DNA of 64,000 nt from Calothrix sp. NIES-4105 (GTDB lineage Bacteria; Cyanobacteriota; Cyanobacteriia; Cyanobacteriales; Nostocaceae): positions 3,051,614 through 3,115,613 of the forward strand of contig NZ_AP018290.1 in assembly GCF_002368415.1 (NCBI RefSeq), written 5' to 3'. Shown piece after piece: positions 28,575-37,968 of the stretch. Each line of letters begins with the position of its first letter. Within the stretch, counting starts at the first letter, position 1. The notes under the pieces were generated by a model, which made no database searches, was not told the origin of the DNA, and saw only the letters and a program-made list of their open reading frames with translations. A program made the translations under genes and the position numbers.

Positions 28575-28985
28575 AATATTACAGTCCAAGAAGAAGCAAA
28601 CGCCAAAAAGAAAGCTTTATACTGGTTAGAGTACGCAGGTTTAGCCAAATCTAGAACCTTTGAATTAGCAAAAAATCTTTCTTACGGTGAACAAAGGCGC
28701 CTAGAAATAGCCAGAGCATTAGCATCAGAACCGTAATTATTGCTCCTAGACGAACCAACAGCGGGAATGAATCCCAAAGAGACAGGAGAATTAACTGCGT
28801 TCATGCAGCAAATTCGCAGCGAACTAAACCTAACAATTTTACTAATCGAACACGACATGAAACTAGTAATGGGAATCAGCGACTATATAACCGTACTAGC
28901 AAACGGCAAGAAAATCTCCGAAGGAACACCCGCTCATGTACGTCAAGACCCTCTCGTAATCGAAGCCTATCTAGGCAAAGAGTAA
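28575..28985 (+). pseudogene. livG-type ABC ATPase, C-terminal fragment with stop
   Basis: The frame reads the second half of a branched-chain amino acid ABC ATPase: LSYGEQRRLEIARALASEP (signature), a TAA stop at 28735-28737, then LLLLDEPTAGMNPKETGE (Walker B), IEHDMKLVMGISDYITVL, and the usual end LVIEAYLGKE. The N-terminal half with Walker A is missing. It is dead or at best a fragment. The next gene fragment is livF-like, the normal partner order. Confidence 0.85.
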
Positions 28986-29012
28986 GAGCAAGTCAGCAGA
29001 AACATAGGTATG

Positions 29013-29069
29013 TAAGGGCGGGTTAACGAAAAGACCAGCTTCCTTTTAAGATACCTCTAAACCCGCCCT
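29013..29069. repeat. AGGGCGGGTT/AACCCGCCCT hairpin repeat
   Basis: Inverted repeat between the livG and livF fragments, same arms as the hairpin at 20216-20271. Confidence 0.55.
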
Positions 29070-29096
29070 CCCTACCTACCAACCATCCAAAATCTA

Positions 29097-29190
29097 ATGC
29101 TACAAATCAAAAACATCCACACATACTACGGAAACATCCAAGCCCTAAAAGGCGTATCAATCTATATCAACCGAGGCGAAATCTGCACCT
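29097..29190 (+). pseudogene. livF-type ABC ATPase, first 30 residues only
   Basis: ATG at 29097 opens LQIKNIHTYYGNIQALKGVS then IYINRGEICT, the conserved start of LivF. Homology ends just before the Walker A motif and the frame then turns into unrelated sequence. Confidence 0.8.
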
Positions 29191-29450
29191 TTCTTTTTAT
29201 GTGTCGGTTTCGTGAGTTCTAATCAAATAATATTTATGTATTATTTAATTCAGAGTCAATTGTAACAAAGCGCGAAAATCGTCTTTACAGCTATACAACG
29301 CCAATCTTGAAAAAAGTGAACAAAAAATGATATTGCACCAAATATACTGTTACCTTTACTTTAAATAATATGATTGCTTGATTATAGAGGGTAACGCGGT
29401 CTAAAATCTATTTCCAAGTATAAACGTAATCTTAACAACAAGCTGGAATT

Positions 29451-29636
29451 ATGAACACACATATATCATACGAATATATATATTCTGGCACTTTAAACAT
29501 TGATTCTCCTACTTACACAAAGCGTAAAGCTGATACCGAATTGTATGAGAGTTTAAAGGCTGGTAAATTTTGTTACGTTTTTAACTCGCGTAAAACAGGT
29601 AAGTCAGAGAGCAGGACTACTTATGTTAAGTTTTAA
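29451..29636 (+). pseudogene. Truncated copy of the AAA-like/WD40 protein start
   Basis: EYIYSGTLNIDSPTYTKRKA then DTELYESLKAGKFCYVFNSR matches the start of the large protein at 40196 and breaks down at the Walker A region (TGKSESRTTYVKF, stop). It is a fragment of a paralogue. Confidence 0.8.
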
Positions 29637-29682
29637 TTAAATTTTGGTTAAGGTAAATTAATAGGAGTGATAATTTTTACAG

Positions 29683-29708
29683 TTCAATTGAATAACTTTT
29701 CATATGAA
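29683..29708. promoter_or_regulatory. Candidate ArsR operator: two spaced palindromes
   Basis: TTCAATTGAA (29683-29692) and TTCATATGAA (29699-29708) lie 31 bp before the arsR start. ArsR/SmtB operators are AT-rich inverted repeats of similar kind. Not proven. Confidence 0.35.
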
Positions 29709-29738
29709 TACAGATTGATTTGTAACGACAGAAAAGCT

Positions 29739-30032
29739 ATGAACGAGACAGATTCAGCGGTTTGCACTCAGAAACTCAAGGTCTTGGCAGATGAGACTCG
29801 TCTATCAGTATTGAAGTTGCTTATGGATAGTCCGATGCATGTGGGAGAGATAAACGCAGTTCTTGGCTTGGAACAAAGTTTACTGTCCCATCACTTACAA
29901 GTTTTGCGTACTGCGGAGTTTGTGGTTCGAGAACGTGACCATAAAGCGTATCTTTATAGTTTGGCGCCGTCTGTAAAGGTAAATGCGGCAAAAGCTTTAA
30001 ACCTCGGTTGTTGTGTTCTTTGGTTTAATTAA
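29739..30032 (+). CDS. ArsR/SmtB-family metalloregulator heading the pst cluster
   Basis: 97 residues from the ATG at 29739. A winged-helix ArsR fold: LKVLADETRLSVLKLLMDS, the recognition helix EQSLLSHHLQVLRTAEFV, and the wing ERDHKAYLYSL. The classic metal motif CVC in helix 3 is absent (SPMHVGEIN), but Cys9 and a vicinal pair Cys91-Cys92 near the end (NLGCCVLW) could form an arsenite site, as in ArsR proteins with C-terminal cysteines. Twelve bp separate it from pstS, so it probably autoregulates and controls phosphate uptake genes. Arsenate enters through phosphate transporters, which would explain the pairing. Confidence 0.85.
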   Translation: MNETDSAVCTQKLKVLADETRLSVLKLLMDSPMHVGEINAVLGLEQSLLSHHLQVLRTAEFVVRERDHKAYLYSLAPSVKVNAAKALNLGCCVLWFN

Positions 30033-30044
30033 AAGGCATTTGAA

Positions 30045-30899
30045 ATGAAGCAATCAGATTTTTCAGTTACAGTAGCGGCTTTTTTGATGGCTTGTATTTC
30101 TTTACAAGGTTGTTCGGCGCCTAATAACGCTGCAACTAATAATACAAGTAAATCTACGGGTAAACTCGTACTTACTGGTTCAAGTACCGTGGCGCCATTA
30201 GCGGCAGAAATTGGCAAACGTTTTGAGTCTAGTCATCCTGGGGTAAGAGTTGATGTACAGTCGGGCGGTTCTGGTCGCGGTATTACAGATGCTCGTCAGG
30301 GTACAGCTGATATTGGCATGGTTTCCCGTGCCCTGAAACCAGAAGAAAAAGATTTAAGTGCGTTCTCAATAGCTCGCGATGGAGTCACGGTAATTCTCAA
30401 TAAAGATAATCCGGTGAAATCTCTTAGCGACAAGCAAATTGTGGATATCTACACAGGCAAGATAACGAACTGGCGCTCTGTCGGAGGTAAAGATGGAGCG
30501 ATTACCGTTGTTAACAAAGCCGAAGGACGTTCGACTCTGGAATTATTTACCCACTACTTCAAGCTCAAAAATACTGATGTTAAAGCACAAGTGGTGATTG
30601 GTGAAAATGAGCAGGGAATTAAGACTGTCGCAGGAAATCCGAATGCTATTGGCTATGTTTCGATTGGTTCAGCAGAACATGGCGCCAACAATGGAGTTGC
30701 AATAAAATTAGTACCTGTAAACGGTATTGCAGCTACAACAGCCAATGTTCAAAATGGTACCTTCCCTATTTCTCGTCCGCTCAATTTGGTAACAAAAACC
30801 CAACCCCAAGGACTAGCAAAAGAATTTATTGATTTTGCAGAATCAAAACAGGTAAATGACATTGTTCAAAAACAAAATTTTGTCCTCGTCTCGAAATGA
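30045..30899 (+). CDS. pstS: Phosphate-binding lipoprotein PstS
   Basis: 284 residues. Lipoprotein signal with lipobox ISLQGCS; then LVLTGSSTVAPLAAEIGKRF, VQSGGSGRGITDARQGTADIG, SRALKPEE, and AEGRSTLELF, which form the phosphate pocket of the PstS/SphX type. At about 265 mature residues it is shorter than E. coli PstS but usual for the PstS variant paired with short PstC/PstA in cyanobacteria. Its end overlaps pstC by 44 bp. Confidence 0.92.
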   Translation: MKQSDFSVTVAAFLMACISLQGCSAPNNAATNNTSKSTGKLVLTGSSTVAPLAAEIGKRFESSHPGVRVDVQSGGSGRGITDARQGTADIGMVSRALKPEEKDLSAFSIARDGVTVILNKDNPVKSLSDKQIVDIYTGKITNWRSVGGKDGAITVVNKAEGRSTLELFTHYFKLKNTDVKAQVVIGENEQGIKTVAGNPNAIGYVSIGSAEHGANNGVAIKLVPVNGIAATTANVQNGTFPISRPLNLVTKTQPQGLAKEFIDFAESKQVNDIVQKQNFVLVSK

Positions 30900-31734
30900 C
30901 TTTTGGTTAATTTGGATACTACGTTGTTTGGGTGTAATGGCAGGTGCGATTGCGTTATTAATTGTCGTTTTTCTGATTTTGGAATCATTGCAAGTTTTAA
31001 ATCACATCGGATTCACCCGCTTTTTTACTGATTCTTCTTGGAATCCCAGCGCAGGGTTATATAACCTTTCACCTATGTTATTAGGTACGATTTTAGCAAT
31101 GGGAGGCTCGGTGTTAATTGCTACTCCAATTGGTATTATCTCCGCAGTCTTTCTACAATTTTACGCTCCACCATATGTAGCTGGATTGTACCGTCGCACG
31201 ATTGAACTACTAGCAGGAATTCCTTCTGTAGTTTATGGCTTTTGGGGATTGGTAGTACTGGCGCCGCTAATTGGTAAGATACATCCACCAGGTCCAAGTT
31301 TGTTAGCTGGTATCGCAATTTTGACGGTGATGATTTTGCCGACAGTTGCTCTTGTGAGTCATGCAAGTTTGGCAAAAGTTCCAGTATCTTATATTCAAGG
31401 CGCCACAGCTTTAGGATTATCACGATGGGCTACTATTCGTAAAGTAGTGTTACCAGCAGCAAAATCAGGGTTATTTACAGGCTTAATTTTAGAAACCGGA
31501 CGCGCGATTGGCGAAACAATGGCTATTTTGATGGTGTGCGGTAATGTTGTACAAGTTCCCAAAAGTATATTCGATCCAATTCGGACTTTAACGGCAAATA
31601 TTGCTTTAGAAATGGCTTATGCTACAGGCGACCATCGTTCAGCTTTGTTTGTCAGCGGTTTAGTTTTGATGGGGTTAATTACATTGTTAGTTGGAGTTGC
31701 TGAAGTTATTAGCCAAGGGAAAATTTATCAATGA
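30856..31734 (+). CDS. pstC: Phosphate ABC permease PstC
   Basis: 292 residues with six membrane helices. PstC signatures: LLAGIPSVVYGFWGLVVLAP, ALGLSRWATIRKVVLPAAKSG (EAA loop contacting the ATPase) and GRAIGETMAILMVCGN. The ATG at 30856 lies inside pstS and gives a 44-bp overlap; a start at a later codon (TTG around 30882) is possible. The TGA overlaps the ATG of pstA. Confidence 0.92.
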   Translation: MTLFKNKILSSSRNDFWLIWILRCLGVMAGAIALLIVVFLILESLQVLNHIGFTRFFTDSSWNPSAGLYNLSPMLLGTILAMGGSVLIATPIGIISAVFLQFYAPPYVAGLYRRTIELLAGIPSVVYGFWGLVVLAPLIGKIHPPGPSLLAGIAILTVMILPTVALVSHASLAKVPVSYIQGATALGLSRWATIRKVVLPAAKSGLFTGLILETGRAIGETMAILMVCGNVVQVPKSIFDPIRTLTANIALEMAYATGDHRSALFVSGLVLMGLITLLVGVAEVISQGKIYQ

Positions 31735-32579
31735 AAGCAACTAGATTTTCTTGGCTGCCAACAATTACCATCTGGGCTACTGCTATCTTAGTTACTGGTG
31801 TATTCTTATGGATACTCGGTGATATCTTATGGCATGGCATCGGACATTTAAATTGGCAATTTCTCACCACTGAACCAGAAAATGCAGGTAGAGAAGGGGG
31901 AATTGCCCCGATTCTTGTTTCTACTTTTTTAATTATGGCTGTATGTATGGCAGTTTCTATTCCTATTGGTGTAGGAACCGCAGTTCTACTAGCGGAGTTT
32001 ACACCAATTGATAGCAGTATTTTTGGCACCTTCGTGCGTCGTAGCTTAGATATCTTAGCTGGTGTCCCTTCGATAGTCTTTGGCTTATTTGGCAACGTCT
32101 TCTTTTGTAAATTTTTAGGATTAGGATTTTCTATTTTATCAGGGGGATTAACTTTAGCTTGTATGGTGTTACCAATCCTTATTCGCTCTACAGAAGAAGG
32201 GTTTCGGGCTGTTCCTAACGAATATAGATTAGGCGCCGCTGCTCTTGGTTTTTCCCGTACAACTACATTATTCAAAATATTATTACCTGCTGCTGTTCCC
32301 GGTTTAGTAGTAGGATTAGTACTCGGAATTGGAAGGGCAATTGCAGAAACAGCAGCATTAATTTTTACCAGTGGTTATGTAGATAGAATGCCTCAATCAA
32401 TTTTAGATTCAGGACGCGCCTTATCAATTCATATCTTTGATTTGTCGATGAATGTATCTGGGGGAGATCAAAGTGCTTATGCTTCAGCATTGGTTTTGTT
32501 ATTACTGCTGTTATTAATAAATGGCACAGCAGCATCAATTGCCGAAAATTGGTTGCATAAAAGGATTATTAATCAATGA
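31731..32579 (+). CDS. pstA: Phosphate ABC permease PstA
   Basis: 282 residues with six membrane helices. SLDILAGVPSIVFGLFGNVF, a long loop ending in ALGFSRTTTLFKILLPAAVP (EAA loop) and GIGRAIAETAALIFTSGY are typical of PstA. Overlaps of 4 bp with pstC and with pstB (both ATGA) indicate strict operon translation. Confidence 0.92.
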   Translation: MKATRFSWLPTITIWATAILVTGVFLWILGDILWHGIGHLNWQFLTTEPENAGREGGIAPILVSTFLIMAVCMAVSIPIGVGTAVLLAEFTPIDSSIFGTFVRRSLDILAGVPSIVFGLFGNVFFCKFLGLGFSILSGGLTLACMVLPILIRSTEEGFRAVPNEYRLGAAALGFSRTTTLFKILLPAAVPGLVVGLVLGIGRAIAETAALIFTSGYVDRMPQSILDSGRALSIHIFDLSMNVSGGDQSAYASALVLLLLLLLINGTAASIAENWLHKRIINQ

Positions 32580-33364
32580 AAATTGATACTACAATTACCG
32601 AACCATTAATTCAAACAGAAAACCTTATCCTCCAATACGGACAAAAAACTGCTTTGAAGAATGTTACTCTCAGCATCGAAGCAGGAAAAATTATGGCTTT
32701 AGTTGGTCCAAGTGGTTGTGGAAAAACTAGCTTTCTTAGTTGTCTCAACCGCATGACCGATTTAATTCCTAATTGTCGGGTAAAAGGTAGAATACGTGTT
32801 GGCACCTTAGAAGTACTTGATACAAAAATAAATACAATCGCATTACGGCGCCGAGTTGGGATGATTTTTCAAAAACCGAATCCCTTTCCTTTCTCAATAT
32901 GGAAAAATCTAGAATTACCCCTGATTGAACATGGTATACACAACCGTAAACAAATTAATACGATTGTAGAAACAACCCTTAGCGATGTTGGACTGTGGGA
33001 CGAAGTAAAAGACAGACTCCATACTTCAGCATTAGCTTTATCTGGAGGACAACAACAGCGCTTATGTATCGCTAGAGCTTTGAGTTTGCAGCCACAAATC
33101 CTACTATTAGACGAACCATGCAGCGCACTTGACCCAATTTCCAGTGGTGTTGTTGAAGATTTGATTGTCAGTTTAAGAAAACGCTACACCTTACTAATTG
33201 TTACCCACAACCTAGCGCAAGCCAAACGCATCGCTGACAAAGCAGCTTTATTCTGGGTGCAAGATAACGTTGGACAGTTAATCGAATCAGGAACTGTAGA
33301 ACAAATATTTCAACATCCTCAACATCCTCTGACCAAAGCATATATTACAGGCGCCAGAGGTTAA
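32576..33364 (+). CDS. pstB: Phosphate ABC ATPase PstB
   Basis: 262 residues. Walker A GPSGCGKTSFL, the PstB-specific CLNRMTDLIPNCRVKG, the Q-loop FQKPNPFPFSIW, signature LSGGQQQRLCIARAL, Walker B ILLLDEPCSALDP and the switch His in IVTHNL are all intact. It is the last gene of arsR-pstSCAB. No PhoU gene follows. It converges with the HEAT gene. Confidence 0.93.
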   Translation: MKIDTTITEPLIQTENLILQYGQKTALKNVTLSIEAGKIMALVGPSGCGKTSFLSCLNRMTDLIPNCRVKGRIRVGTLEVLDTKINTIALRRRVGMIFQKPNPFPFSIWKNLELPLIEHGIHNRKQINTIVETTLSDVGLWDEVKDRLHTSALALSGGQQQRLCIARALSLQPQILLLDEPCSALDPISSGVVEDLIVSLRKRYTLLIVTHNLAQAKRIADKAALFWVQDNVGQLIESGTVEQIFQHPQHPLTKAYITGARG

Positions 33365-33456
33365 TTTATAAAGGGCGCCTCTCAAAAGTATTCAAATCAT
33401 GAACTCGAAAACAAATATGTCGTTATTCTGGATTAAATGCGCGACTATAATTAGTT

Positions 33457-33515
33457 GTAATTCTGTCGTAGGAGAAGGAACTGAGTTTATAATTGAGTTG
33501 CCTTTGGGGAAATAG
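33457..33515 (+). pseudogene. Histidine kinase C-terminal relic
   Basis: GEGTEFIIELPLGK then stop is the last motif (G2 box region) of a histidine kinase ATPase domain. No kinase gene precedes it. Confidence 0.5.
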
Positions 33516-33536
33516 GAAATAGCGACACAAAATTTA

Positions 33537-33592
33537 CAGCGGATTCCATTTTCATGCGATACATGTAGAGACGCGACATGTCGCGTCTCTAC
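33537..33592. repeat. GTAGAGACGCG palindrome, likely bidirectional terminator
   Basis: A 28-bp perfect palindrome at 33565-33592 (GTAGAGACGCGACA and reverse complement), preceded by ACAGCGGATT, belonging to the same family as 27806-27907. It lies between pstB (+) and the HEAT gene (-) and supplies the HEAT gene stop codon at 33589-33591. Confidence 0.7.
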
Positions 33593-36500
33593 AAGGTTTC
33601 GCCCATTGTGGATGTACTATCTGGCAAGATGATAAATTGTGCTTTTTCGGCAACCATTGGGGAAGGGTCATTGCGGAATGCGTACAATCTCTGTTTCAGT
33701 CCGTAGCTCCAACCCCGCACTTGTGATTGAGTAATTAATGCTGCAAGTGCAATACGACGTAATTTTTCATCGTCGCTTGACGCCAAAATCTCTTCTAAAC
33801 GTATTAGCTCGTATATATCGTTTCTAGTGGTTATTTGTTCTATACCTTGTACTGCTCTAAATAAAACTTCATAGTGCAATTTTCCTGCCGACGCTAGCTG
33901 TTGAAAAAATCTTGCTAGCTCTTCCCAAGAAAAAGCATATATTGCTATATTAACTTGTAAACTAGTAGTTAGTGGGTCTTCTTGCATTGCTTCAATAGCA
34001 GCGCGCGCGGTTGGTAGCATATGTTGCTGTTCATATCTGAGTATTTGTAAAAGATGTTGCATTAACTCTAACAGCTTGCCACGGTTTGATATTACGCTGC
34101 TTACAGTGGCGCCAATTATGTCAGCAGAATTTTTGTAGGTAGTTAATAATGCATTTATTGCTTGAGATGTTTCGTGGAATAAGGATGAATTAATACATTG
34201 TTGTAGAACTGGTAAAAGTATTCGTTCGCGGTCACTAACTGGAAAATAACAACAACGTTCAAGTATATCCAAACGTACTAATGGGTCTGGATGATTTAGT
34301 AGTGTTACAAATAATTCTAGTAGCTGTTGGTTATTTTGCGAGTGATCGTTATGTTGGCGCCCAACAGTTCTTGCTATGGCTGTATCGGATGAAGTTGCGG
34401 CGCCAAATAATATTGACCAAGTTTCGGCACGTTCTAAATGATTCCATAATGCCCGTATAAATGCCACTCGCACGTCACGGTGTAAATCACGTTCATTCCA
34501 ACTAAGTAATTCAGTATAAGCTTCTTCTGATGATAACTCACCCAATAAACGTACTACTTCTTTCGCAACAGTGACTTTATTTAAAGGAGCTGCACGTAGG
34601 GTTTGTAATGCTTGGTTTTCAGGCATTTGTAACAGTACACTCCGTAGCGCATAAACAGCTATTCGCGCACGGTCATCATTCAGTGCTTCGATCAGTATAG
34701 GTATACCATGAGGACTATCTAATTGCGGAAGTGCTAGTAATGCAGCATCGCGAACGGCTCGGAGCGGATTATCAGCGCTTGCTAATTCCAGTAACGAAGT
34801 TGGTTGTACTCCTGGTAGTGCAGATAGTTGCTTGATAATACGCAGTTTGGTTAGAGTATCATGCTCTGGGTCTTGAATTACTTCCTGAAGAGTTGTTTGG
34901 AAAATTTCTTGCTGTTGCGTTGTCCAGCGATAAAACCCAGTTTTTAAAGGTAATATAAAACGAGTTTCGTCTGTACTGAAAAGGCCAGTATAAGCTTCTG
35001 CCCTTAAAAATGGTGTGATTAAATCCTGACGGCGCCGATGTAAAAAATTGTATACTGTATATTGAGTTATCCAACTAGGGTCTTGTTGTAATAGTTGGGG
35101 AATAAGTTCGTTTAATCTATCTTGTCGATGTTTTGCGATTAAATCAAGTGCTTCGGATGCAATTGTGTTGTTTTGAGTATTCTTGATTATCCGCTCTAAT
35201 ATTTCGACTAAACCATCAAATACTTTTAAACGGCGCCCAAAACTTCGTGCAGCAGCAATAATATCACTTTCGCGTTTGCGCTCCCAAGATTGTAGTATAG
35301 GAAGCAGTATTGGAGCAATTCTTAATATATCGCTGTTGGAAAGTCTTTCACCCAAATCATAAAAGTTAATTTGCCCCCGTTGCTGTACTAAGGTCGCTAG
35401 TTGTTGAGCAGACCAAGCAGGATGGAATGGTAAAATTTGAATAACCAAACGTTCGATTGAGATAATTGTAAAATTAGATAAGTCAATAGCGTTGAGAGCA
35501 TGACTAATAATTTGACTTAAATCTTCCAAGTGTTGAGAATGCCAGATAGAACTCGGTAAATCTACTAATCCTCCAATCATGGCGCCGCGTACTGGGTCTT
35601 GTTCGTAACGTCTTTGCTTTACAAAGTTAAGGATGTCCGAAGTATGAGAACGATTATAACGAGTTGCGAAAATTAATATAGAAAGTGCTTGCTTACGTAA
35701 TTCAGGCTCAGGGTCATGAATATAAGGATTCACCAATGCGCGCGCATCCTCCCAAGCTAGGTAAGCTGCATAATATAAACGTTGCCCTGGAAAAATGTTT
35801 GCTGATAAATTGAGGTAACGTTGTGCTTCAAGTTCACGAATGTGACGCGGTAAATATGGAATGATTGCTGGTATTATGCTATGTGCGCTGCCGCGCCAAC
35901 TAGTAGCAAAAGTCTTGTAGATAATTTCTCGCTCTTGTGGCGCCAGTAAATTAAAAATATATTGTTCGTTTATTGTACTTTTGCGTCTATTAATTAGTGA
36001 AATAAGCTGTTGTATTTCTAATTTGTGAGCCACTTTGTCAAAGCTGACCTTAATTGTATCGTTTGAACTTAAAATAAAATCAGCAACTTGTCGAGGGTAA
36101 CGCTCGGTTAAAGGCTGTAAGTTTAAGCTTGATAATCGAATAATACGAGATACCGCGCGACAAATAGAAAGCGCTGTTTCTGGGAAAAGTTCTGAAAGTA
36201 CGGGTAAAACAGCATTTACACGGGTTACAAGTCCAGGGTCAAAGTCACTAGTCGCGTTTGCCTGTCTTTGCAGTAATTCTTCAACAATTCCCGGATGCAA
36301 GCGCGCTAACAGTTTCCACTCATCAATTCCGTAAAGGTCAATAACTGTTTCTATTTGACGTTGAACAAGTTCAGAGGAAGCATATGGTAACAACCGAGCA
36401 AACTTATCATCACTTGTACTTGCTAGTTCGTTGATAAAAGCATCAATACAATTGTGACGATGCCACTTTAATAGTTGTTTGAGTAGATAACGGCATTGTT

Positions 36501-36810
36501 TTAACGTTAGAGTATTCAGAGCAATTTGTATTTGTGCGTCATCCGCAAGTGGCGCAAGCAACTGTATTGCTTTTGAGCGTATGAGGTGTGAACTATCACC
36601 CAAAGCACGTATTATGAGAGCGCCATCAGAACTTCCATAGCAAGAATTAAGCGCATTCATACGTTCGGAAAAATCACCTCTTTCTAAAGCATCTAAAATA
36701 TCATTGACTTGAGCATCGGTTGAAGCTAGGCGCCCAAGCTCAACCATACGACGCACTTTTTCTTGATAATTTAGTGATTCTAATTGCTGCTTTAGTTCTT
36801 GTAAAGTCAT
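33589..36810 (-). CDS. Large HEAT-repeat scaffold protein
   Basis: 1073 residues from the ATG at 36810. The frame runs further up to 36921, but that part reads through an inverted repeat (36850-36902), so the start LQELKQQLESLNYQEKVRRM is preferred. The whole protein is helical with HEAT-like units, for example ADNPLRAVRDAALLALPQLD, NDDRARIAVYALRSVLLQMP and NHPDPLVRLDILERC. No signal peptide or catalytic motif. HEAT proteins act as scaffolds or binding platforms. The last residues (DSTSTMGETL) and the stop come from a repeat element. An 80-bp copy of the 3' end lies at 28479. Confidence 0.85.
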   Translation of the reverse strand: MTLQELKQQLESLNYQEKVRRMVELGRLASTDAQVNDILDALERGDFSERMNALNSCYGSSDGALIIRALGDSSHLIRSKAIQLLAPLADDAQIQIALNTLTLKQCRYLLKQLLKWHRHNCIDAFINELASTSDDKFARLLPYASSELVQRQIETVIDLYGIDEWKLLARLHPGIVEELLQRQANATSDFDPGLVTRVNAVLPVLSELFPETALSICRAVSRIIRLSSLNLQPLTERYPRQVADFILSSNDTIKVSFDKVAHKLEIQQLISLINRRKSTINEQYIFNLLAPQEREIIYKTFATSWRGSAHSIIPAIIPYLPRHIRELEAQRYLNLSANIFPGQRLYYAAYLAWEDARALVNPYIHDPEPELRKQALSILIFATRYNRSHTSDILNFVKQRRYEQDPVRGAMIGGLVDLPSSIWHSQHLEDLSQIISHALNAIDLSNFTIISIERLVIQILPFHPAWSAQQLATLVQQRGQINFYDLGERLSNSDILRIAPILLPILQSWERKRESDIIAAARSFGRRLKVFDGLVEILERIIKNTQNNTIASEALDLIAKHRQDRLNELIPQLLQQDPSWITQYTVYNFLHRRRQDLITPFLRAEAYTGLFSTDETRFILPLKTGFYRWTTQQQEIFQTTLQEVIQDPEHDTLTKLRIIKQLSALPGVQPTSLLELASADNPLRAVRDAALLALPQLDSPHGIPILIEALNDDRARIAVYALRSVLLQMPENQALQTLRAAPLNKVTVAKEVVRLLGELSSEEAYTELLSWNERDLHRDVRVAFIRALWNHLERAETWSILFGAATSSDTAIARTVGRQHNDHSQNNQQLLELFVTLLNHPDPLVRLDILERCCYFPVSDRERILLPVLQQCINSSLFHETSQAINALLTTYKNSADIIGATVSSVISNRGKLLELMQHLLQILRYEQQHMLPTARAAIEAMQEDPLTTSLQVNIAIYAFSWEELARFFQQLASAGKLHYEVLFRAVQGIEQITTRNDIYELIRLEEILASSDDEKLRRIALAALITQSQVRGWSYGLKQRLYAFRNDPSPMVAEKAQFIILPDSTSTMGETL

Positions 36811-36849
36811 TTTTTTATGGTTTGATTTTTGAACAAATCTAAGTATCTG

Positions 36850-36902
36850 TAAGGTGGGCATTGCCCACCACATGAAGATTTTGGTGGGCAATGCCCACCT
36901 TA
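36850..36902. repeat. Nested inverted repeat GTGGGCATTGCCCAC upstream of the HEAT gene
   Basis: Arms of 21 bp at 36850-36870 and 36882-36902 are reverse complements, and each arm is itself nearly palindromic (GTGGGCATTGCCCAC). It lies in the presumed 5' leader of the HEAT gene. Confidence 0.8.
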
Positions 36903-36956
36903 CATGTATGTCAAAACTCAAATAGTAGTCCTATATTAGCTAAAGTGACAATATAT

Positions 36957-37298
36957 CTAATCGCCAACATGAAGCAATAGCCGAGTATTAACCCAACCAG
37001 GGGCGCCATTAAGCTTTACCCAATTGCGAGAAGATTTGCTGACTCTGACATTCACATCGTAATTATGCGGAAGAACACGAATTTTTTTATAATTAGAACC
37101 AGGACCACTTCGGACAGTAGCTCCACTACGAGAGGTTACTATCACTGTACAAGCAGGCTTAACTCCTGGTCGTAACTGATCTACCCGACATAGCCGTTGT
37201 GCTGGAGTTTGAGCATTTGCAGCAGACGGTAAAGCTCCCCCAGTTACGATTAGTGTTAAAAACGCTAAAGCTGTTAATGGTTTGTTGAAGTTGAGCAT
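36957..37298 (-). CDS. Secreted SH3b-domain protein
   Basis: 113 residues with signal peptide (ALAFLTLIVTGGALPSAANA) and a bacterial SH3 domain: VTSRSGATVRSGPGSNYKKI, then LPHNYDVNVRVSKSSRNWVK and APGWVNTRLL. Such domains bind cell-wall peptides. Two Cys (LCRV, PACT) may pair. Its first codons and leader (37240-37375) are duplicated at 38535-38670. Confidence 0.8.
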   Translation of the reverse strand: MLNFNKPLTALAFLTLIVTGGALPSAANAQTPAQRLCRVDQLRPGVKPACTVIVTSRSGATVRSGPGSNYKKIRVLPHNYDVNVRVSKSSRNWVKLNGAPGWVNTRLLLHVGD

Positions 37299-37558
37299 GA
37301 TTTCACTCCTGTTTGATTTTGGTTTATTTGGGTTAGCTTAAATATTTATTTGTATGACTGGTTTGAAATTATTCACTTTCCCAAATGGAACGTAGGTAGT
37401 CTATACACTGGAATTGCTGTAAGCATATCTACTTAAGTATAAATATGTACACGGTTACAGAAGTGAATAAACAAAATTATTGATACCAATAAATAATTAG
37501 AAGGGTGAGCAGAACAGCTTTAAGCCTTGAATCTAACATAAAAAATACAGCACATAAC

Positions 37559-37915
37559 ATGTTGAACCTCAAAAAGAACGCAAAATATTTTCTCTTATTA
37601 CCAATCATTAGCGCAACTTTATTTGCCGGAATTGCGAATGCAGGAACATTAAGGACAAGAAATTACAGCGTCGATATTAAAGGAAATTGCGAAGGAGAGC
37701 CAGTTTGTATCGAGCATATATATACATTGAAAAATTTAAGGACAGGTGAATCAACTCTTTGGACTGGCAAAGCAATCTATAATAAAAGGGGTCGTTTGGT
37801 TTGTCATGAGTTCCGCAACAATATATATGTTCACCGAATCACACCAGATGGTAGACTAAAAATTATCAAGGGTGGAAAAGTAATACTTCAAGAACGAGGA
37901 ACCCTCCAAAGTTAA
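37559..37915 (+). CDS. Small secreted basic protein
   Basis: 118 residues from the ATG at 37559; the frame is open from 37505, but LNLKKNAKYFLLLPIISATL gives a proper signal peptide (cleavage near ANAG). The mature part has three Cys (GNCEGEPVCIEH, LVCHEF) and short beta strands (KAIYNKRGRLVC). Not recognised. Confidence 0.6.
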   Translation: MLNLKKNAKYFLLLPIISATLFAGIANAGTLRTRNYSVDIKGNCEGEPVCIEHIYTLKNLRTGESTLWTGKAIYNKRGRLVCHEFRNNIYVHRITPDGRLKIIKGGKVILQERGTLQS

Positions 37916-37968
37916 TAACAAATAAAAGCACCAGAAGCTGATTACCTTGTCACCAAGCGCTTCTGCTA

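Noticed and set aside
31709..32275. Long antisense frame opposite pstA
   Set aside because: It is a shadow of the strongly conserved pstA gene.
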